From contig JAZRNH010000050.1 in assembly GCA_045648025.1 (NCBI GenBank), forward strand, positions 1 through 10,366: a stretch of DNA of 10,366 nt, written 5' to 3'. Origin of the DNA: RGIG1681 sp045648025. Its GTDB lineage: Bacteria > Bacillota > Clostridia > Christensenellales > UBA1242. The notes below the pieces were generated by a model. It was not told the origin of the DNA and did not search any database. It saw only the letters and a program-made list of their open reading frames with translations. This document shows positions 7,072-10,366 of this stretch, piece after piece (position 1 is the stretch's first letter; each line of letters starts with the position of its first letter). A program made the translations under genes and the position numbers.

Positions 7072-7818
7072 ATGAAAGATTTAAAAATTGAAATCATTGA
7101 TTATATAAAAAATTATGTTGCTGCGGCAAAGTCAAAAGGTGTTATTGTTGGAATGAGTGGCGGCAAAGATAGTTTTGTTGTTGCGAAACTTGCTTGTGAA
7201 GCAATTGGCAAAGATTCTGTTTTTGGACTCATTATGCCAAATGGAAAAATGACCGACCTTGATGATGCCATCAAAGAGTGTGAACTTTTGCAAATCAAAT
7301 ATAAAATTGCTGACATATCGGCAGCTTATAATGATACTGTTAAACTCACAAAAGAAGTTTTAGAAACCGAAGAACTTTCATCTGTGTCGCTTTTAAACAT
7401 TGCACCAAGACTCAGAATGAATCTTTTATATTCAGTTGGCGGAACCCTTGGCTATCTTGTTGCCAACACCTCAAATCTTTCTGAAAGAATGATTGGATAT
7501 TCAACCAAATGGGGAGATGCTGTTGGTGATTTTGCTCCACTTGCAAATCTCACAAAAACCGAAGTGTGTGAGCTTGGAATCGAACTTGGGCTTCCAGAAA
7601 ATTTGGTTAACAAACAACCAGCTGACGGACTCACTGGCAGCACCGACGAAGATAAACTTGGCTTTTTGTATAGCGAACTTGATGATTTTATCAGAAACGG
7701 CAAAATTTCTGCTAATCACAAAAAGATAATGTCTGCCCACAACTCAACAAAACACAAACGAATGGAAATTTCAAGTTTTAATCCAAATCGAAAGAATAAT
7801 TTTTCTGCATTAAAATAA
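7072..7818 (+). CDS. nadE: NH3-dependent NAD synthetase
   Basis: This 248-residue enzyme adenylates nicotinic acid adenine dinucleotide and amidates it to NAD. The start at 7072 follows AAGGTG (7056-7061) with a 10-nt gap. The frame runs 25 residues further upstream, but that part lies in the promoter region and looks non-coding. Motifs are the PP-loop SGGKDS (29-34), NIAPRLRM (109-116), NTSNLSERMIGYSTKWGD (the GTSN/Y-T-K-GD block, ATP and NaAD site), LTKTEV and PADGLTGSTDEDKLGF. The length and the lack of an N-terminal nitrilase domain indicate the short, ammonia-using form rather than the glutamine-dependent one. It is transcribed divergently from a NadR-like adenylyltransferase, so the pair could provide the last two steps of NAD formation if that enzyme accepts NaMN. 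No clear terminator follows before the next gene's promoter. Confidence 0.95.
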   Translation: MKDLKIEIIDYIKNYVAAAKSKGVIVGMSGGKDSFVVAKLACEAIGKDSVFGLIMPNGKMTDLDDAIKECELLQIKYKIADISAAYNDTVKLTKEVLETEELSSVSLLNIAPRLRMNLLYSVGGTLGYLVANTSNLSERMIGYSTKWGDAVGDFAPLANLTKTEVCELGIELGLPENLVNKQPADGLTGSTDEDKLGFLYSELDDFIRNGKISANHKKIMSAHNSTKHKRMEISSFNPNRKNNFSALK

Positions 7819-7820
7819 AC

Positions 7821-7846
7821 TTGAAAAATATTCCGGTTGAAAATAT
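7821..7846 (+). repeat. Short direct repeat upstream of the HTH/membrane gene
   Basis: TTGAAAAATAT (7821-7831) and TTGAAAATAT (7837-7846) lie 16 bp apart, start to start, about 35-60 bp before the putative -10 of the next gene. This could be a two-site operator, or chance in A/T-rich DNA. Only the sequence repetition itself is observed. Confidence 0.3.
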
Positions 7847-7877
7847 CAAAAATTTTAAAACAAATCAAAATTCGCTG

Positions 7878-7886
7878 TGATATAAT
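7878..7886 (+). promoter_or_regulatory. Extended -10 promoter of the HTH/membrane gene
   Basis: TGATATAAT is a perfect extended -10 (TGn followed by TATAAT). No good -35 is seen at the normal distance, which extended -10 promoters tolerate. It is flanked by GTGA (7877-7880) and TCAC (7887-7890), a small inverted pair that could be an operator for autoregulation by the encoded XRE protein (speculative). Confidence 0.6.
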
Positions 7887-7914
7887 TCACTCATAAAAGC
7901 GGAGGTTTACTATA

Positions 7915-8985
7915 ATGGAAAACACATTTGGTGGTTTTTTAAAACAAAAAAGACAAGAAAAAAACTTAACACAAAAAGAACTTGCAAATAAATTATTTGT
8001 GTCAGAGTCTGCAGTTAGCAAGTGGGAAAAAGATGTGGCTCACCCAGACATCACACTTCTTCCAAAACTTTCAGAAATATTAGAAGTTTCAGAACATGAA
8101 CTTATTACTGCAAGTGTTGATAACAAGTCAAGAAAAGAAAAACAAGAAGCAAAAAAATGGAGAACTTTAAGTTTTTCTTGGAGTCTGTTTTTCTATGTTT
8201 CTTATGCGGTGGCACTTATTCCTTGTTTTATTGTGAATTTGGCAATCAGCAAAACACTTTCTTGGTTTTGGATAGTGGTTTCAGCACTTGTGTTGGCTTT
8301 TACATTTACAAATCTTCCAAAACACATCAAAAAACATAAGTTGTTAATATTGTCACTTTCGCCACTTGCAGCACTTTGTTTGCTTTTGGCAGTTTGTGCC
8401 ATATACACAAAAGGCAACTGGTTCTTTATTGCAGCAGTCTCTGTTATTTTGGGTTTTGCAATGATTTTTGTTCCAATTTATATTGTAAAATTCAAAGTTT
8501 TTGAAAAAATAAAAAAATACAACGATTTTGTTTCGGTTGCTGTCGATTTTATTATCTTAAACATTTTATTGATAATAATTGACTGCTACACTGTTTCAAA
8601 TCACTATTGTTCAAGTTATTGGTATTTTAATCTTGCTGTTCCAATTGTTTTGGGTATATATTTGCTTATTAGCTTGTTTATGTCGGTTAGATTTTTAAAA
8701 ATAAACAAATTGTTAAAAACCAGTATAATTATGTTTATGATAAACCTTATTTACGGAATCGCACCATTTGTTTTAAAATCAAAAAGACCAGCGGTTCAAG
8801 AAGAATTTGATGGGTTCAATATTTTCAAAGCAAACTTTTCAAATTGGAGTCCAGAAGTCACTCTTGAACAAAATGTTCATTTGATAATATTTTTAACCAT
8901 TTTGGGATTAGGTTTGATTTTCTTAATTTTTGGAAATTTAAAACAAAAAAAGAAACAAAAACAAATTCAATCAAAACAACAATAA
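7915..8985 (+). CDS. XRE-family HTH regulator fused to a polytopic membrane domain
   Basis: This is a 356-residue protein. The start follows GGAGG (7901-7905) with a 9-nt gap. Residues 5-65 are an HTH_3/Cro-CI domain: LTQKELANKLFVSESAVSKWEKD contains the helix-turn-helix, followed by HPDITLLPKLSEIL. A basic linker (70-83) leads to about eight hydrophobic segments, roughly at 86-108, 114-133, 143-164, 168-191, 204-226, 236-259, 268-287 and 321-341. The last 15 residues are a K/Q-rich tail. The layout suggests a regulator anchored at the membrane, with the DNA-binding domain in the cytoplasm, perhaps sensing an envelope or membrane signal. This architecture recurs in Bacillota, but I know no assigned function for this one. 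It is monocistronic, with its own promoter and terminator. Targets are unknown, and autoregulation is plausible for an XRE protein. Confidence 0.85.
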   Translation: MENTFGGFLKQKRQEKNLTQKELANKLFVSESAVSKWEKDVAHPDITLLPKLSEILEVSEHELITASVDNKSRKEKQEAKKWRTLSFSWSLFFYVSYAVALIPCFIVNLAISKTLSWFWIVVSALVLAFTFTNLPKHIKKHKLLILSLSPLAALCLLLAVCAIYTKGNWFFIAAVSVILGFAMIFVPIYIVKFKVFEKIKKYNDFVSVAVDFIILNILLIIIDCYTVSNHYCSSYWYFNLAVPIVLGIYLLISLFMSVRFLKINKLLKTSIIMFMINLIYGIAPFVLKSKRPAVQEEFDGFNIFKANFSNWSPEVTLEQNVHLIIFLTILGLGLIFLIFGNLKQKKKQKQIQSKQQ

Positions 8986-8988
8986 ATA

Positions 8989-9019
8989 AAAAAAGACACC
9001 ACAAATTGGTGTCTTTTTT
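8989..9019. terminator. Bidirectional terminator between convergent genes
   Basis: AAAAAAGACACCA (8989-9001) pairs perfectly with TGGTGTCTTTTTT (9007-9019) across a 5-nt loop (CAAAT). There is a T-run on the plus strand and an equivalent U-tract on the minus strand. It lies 4 bp after the stop of the HTH/membrane gene and 38 bp beyond the stop of the minus-strand YbaK-family gene, and probably serves both. Confidence 0.9.
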
Positions 9020-9057
9020 ATTTAATTAAATTAATAAACCTTGTCAAATTAAAAAAA

Positions 9058-9528
9058 TTAATCTTTAAGTTTGCAAACAGAAATCCAATTTGACGAACCA
9101 GAAAGTTCTTCAAGTTCTTTTATTGAAAGTTCAATTGCAGAGTTCGAACTTCCACAAGCTGGAAAAATTGTTTCAAATCTTTTGAGTGATTCATCTAAAA
9201 ACACTTCAACTCCGTCATTAACCTCAAATGGGCAAACCCCACCAACTGCATGGCCAACTCTTGATTCAACTTCATCAAAGCCAAGCATTTTTGCTTTGGT
9301 TTGAAATTGTTCTTTGAATTTTGAATTGTCAATTTTTGTGTCACCAGCACAAACAATTAAAACTGTTTTTCCATTAACATCAAAAGACAATGTTTTTGCA
9401 ATTCTTTTGCCTTCGGTGTGAAGGGCTTCGGCAGCAAGTTCAACGGTTGCAGAAGAAACTGAAAATTCTTGAATTTTGTGGTCGTAACCTTTTGTTTTTA
9501 AATAAGCTCTTACTCTTTCAATAGACAT
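9058..9528 (-). CDS. YbaK/EbsC-family protein, putative aminoacyl-tRNA deacylase
   Basis: This 156-residue protein has the YbaK/ProRS-editing (INS-like) fold, whose members hydrolyse mischarged aminoacyl-tRNAs in the cytoplasm, for example Cys-tRNA(Pro). The start at 9528 is fixed by AGGAG followed by ATTTGTT and ATG on the minus strand. Visible family features are RIAKTLSF with K45 (matching the conserved lysine of YbaK), VLIVCAGDTKID, and the loop VGHAVGGVCPFEV (91-103), followed by VEVFLDESL. The C-terminal FPACGSSNSAIEL is a version common in clostridial members and differs from the GGRRG-type loop of E. coli YbaK. Its actual tRNA or amino-acid specificity therefore cannot be inferred. 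It has its own promoter and converges on the HTH/membrane gene, so nothing nearby narrows its job. Confidence 0.88.
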   Translation of the reverse strand: MSIERVRAYLKTKGYDHKIQEFSVSSATVELAAEALHTEGKRIAKTLSFDVNGKTVLIVCAGDTKIDNSKFKEQFQTKAKMLGFDEVESRVGHAVGGVCPFEVNDGVEVFLDESLKRFETIFPACGSSNSAIELSIKELEELSGSSNWISVCKLKD

Positions 9529-9550
9529 AACAAATCTCCTTAATGAGTTT

Positions 9551-9579
9551 ATTATAAAGACAAAAATTTAATATATCAA
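9551..9579 (-). promoter_or_regulatory. Promoter of the YbaK-family gene
   Basis: On the minus strand TTGATA (9579-9574) and TATAAT (9556-9551) are separated by exactly 17 nt, near sigma-A consensus. Transcription would start near 9544, leaving a leader of about 16 nt that just holds the AGGAG site. The rest of the 9541-9656 spacer contains only a weak candidate for a plus-strand glmM promoter (TTGTGT at 9606, CATAAA at 9630, 18 nt apart). Confidence 0.7.
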
Positions 9580-9666
9580 GCAAAAACAAGTGGCAGGTGA
9601 GTGGTTTGTGTCAAAAACAAATTGCAAGTCATAAAATAAACCAGCAAATATTTTTTAGGAGAACAA

Positions 9667-10366
9667 ATGGGTTTATTTTTTGGAACGGATGGAATTCGGG
9701 GAATTCCTGGCAAAGACTTGTCACTTGACTTGGTTTTTAAAATTGGCAATTCACTTGCCGGTCAAATTAACTCACCAAAAATTTTGGTTGCAACTGACGG
9801 AAGAATTAGTGGTTCGGCAATAATGACTGCCATTTCTTGCGGAATTATTTCTGGCGGTGGAACAGTTGTTTATGTTGGTGTTATTGGCACTGCGGCGGTG
9901 AGTTTTATCACAAAAGAAAAAGGTTTTGATTATGGGGTTGTGATAACTGCATCTCACAACTCATCTGAGTTTAATGGCATAAAAATTTTTGATAAAAACG
10001 GCGAAAAATTAACCGATGAAAAAATAAATTTAATCGAAAAAAATCTATTTAATTTAAGCTTAAAAAACTTAAATAATTTTGGCAAATTTGAAACAGATTT
10101 TGATATTATTAATGATTATATAGATTTTATTGTTGGCCAAACAAACAAAGATTCTGTGGGCAAATTTAAGGTTGTTTTTGACTGTTCAAACGGTGCAACA
10201 AGTTTTGCTGCAAGACAAATTTATAAAAGGTTAAACATTGACTGTTTGTTTATAAACAATATGCCAAATGGCACAAACATAAACCAAAACTGCGGTTCAA
10301 ATCATTTAGAAAACTTAATAGAATCGGTTGTTAAAAACAAAGCAGATTTAGGCTTTGCGGTTGATG
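9667..10366 (+). CDS. glmM: Phosphoglucosamine mutase, 5' part (right edge truncated)
   Basis: The first 233 residues are present and the frame runs off the window. The start follows AGGAG (9657-9661) with a 5-nt gap. GlmM converts glucosamine-6-phosphate to glucosamine-1-phosphate for UDP-GlcNAc and peptidoglycan synthesis. FGTDGIRG (5-12) is typical of GlmM, and TASHN (94-98) holds the catalytic phosphoserine S96, followed by EFNGIKIFDKNGEKL. The window stops at GFAVD, where the metal-binding DGDGDR loop should begin. Two otherwise conserved stretches differ from what I expect. The usual GRDTRxSG reads ATDGRISG (42-49), and the usual GxxPTPA reads GVIGTAA (71-77). It may be a divergent GlmM or another alpha-D-phosphohexomutase, but FGTDGIRG favours GlmM. 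It is divergent from the YbaK-family gene. Confidence 0.88.
   Translation, partial: MGLFFGTDGIRGIPGKDLSLDLVFKIGNSLAGQINSPKILVATDGRISGSAIMTAISCGIISGGGTVVYVGVIGTAAVSFITKEKGFDYGVVITASHNSSEFNGIKIFDKNGEKLTDEKINLIEKNLFNLSLKNLNNFGKFETDFDIINDYIDFIVGQTNKDSVGKFKVVFDCSNGATSFAARQIYKRLNIDCLFINNMPNGTNINQNCGSNHLENLIESVVKNKADLGFAVD

Noticed and set aside
6993..7097. 35-residue upstream extension of the NadR-like protein
   Set aside because: It would run through the shared promoter spacer and into nadE. The start at 6992 has its own ribosome binding site and promoter and immediately precedes the conserved fold.
9699..9711. Repeated GGAATTC palindrome in the first codons of glmM
   Set aside because: It simply encodes the conserved GIRGIP segment. 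There is no spacing or context suggesting a regulatory site.

Overview
The window is a gene-dense, AT-rich stretch of bacterial chromosome. Low GC, strong AGGAG-type ribosome binding sites, A/T-rich spacers, heavy use of AGA and CTT codons and short rho-independent terminators all point to a low-GC Bacillota lineage, probably a Clostridia-like anaerobe. Species cannot be told from this sequence. The standard genetic code fits every gene, with TAA or TAG stops. No RNA genes, CRISPR array, insertion sequence or prophage genes are visible.

Positions 1-6400 (+ strand) hold a glycogen-metabolism block. It begins with the 3' end of an unrecognised protein whose C-terminus is a 57-bp tandem repeat encoding five AT-hook-like KGRPRK motifs. 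Then follow glgA (glycogen synthase, GT5), glgP (glycogen phosphorylase, GT35) and a cytoplasmic GH13 alpha-glucan hydrolase. Spacers from glgA to GH13 are 8 and 24 bp, and a strong terminator overlaps the stop codon of the GH13 gene. Together these genes make alpha-1,4-glucan, phosphorolyse it to glucose-1-phosphate, and trim what the phosphorylase leaves. glgC/glgD (ADP-glucose supply) and glgB (branching) are not in the window.

Positions 6460-7820 hold a divergent NAD pair: a stand-alone NadR-like nucleotidyltransferase on the minus strand, and nadE (NAD synthetase) on the plus strand. They share a 79-bp intergenic region with a near-consensus promoter for the minus-strand gene.

Positions 7820-9540 hold an XRE-type regulator fused to about eight membrane helices (+), converging on a YbaK/EbsC-family putative aminoacyl-tRNA deacylase (-) across a good bidirectional terminator. 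From 9667 to the right edge is the 5' part of glmM (phosphoglucosamine mutase), cut just before its metal-binding loop.

The enzymes are housekeeping. The less ordinary items are the AT-hook repeat protein beside the glycogen genes, the basic K/T/A-rich tail and missing active-site-loop lysine of GlgA, the HTH/polytopic membrane protein, and loop deviations in GlmM. I saw no convincing multi-gene system of unknown type.
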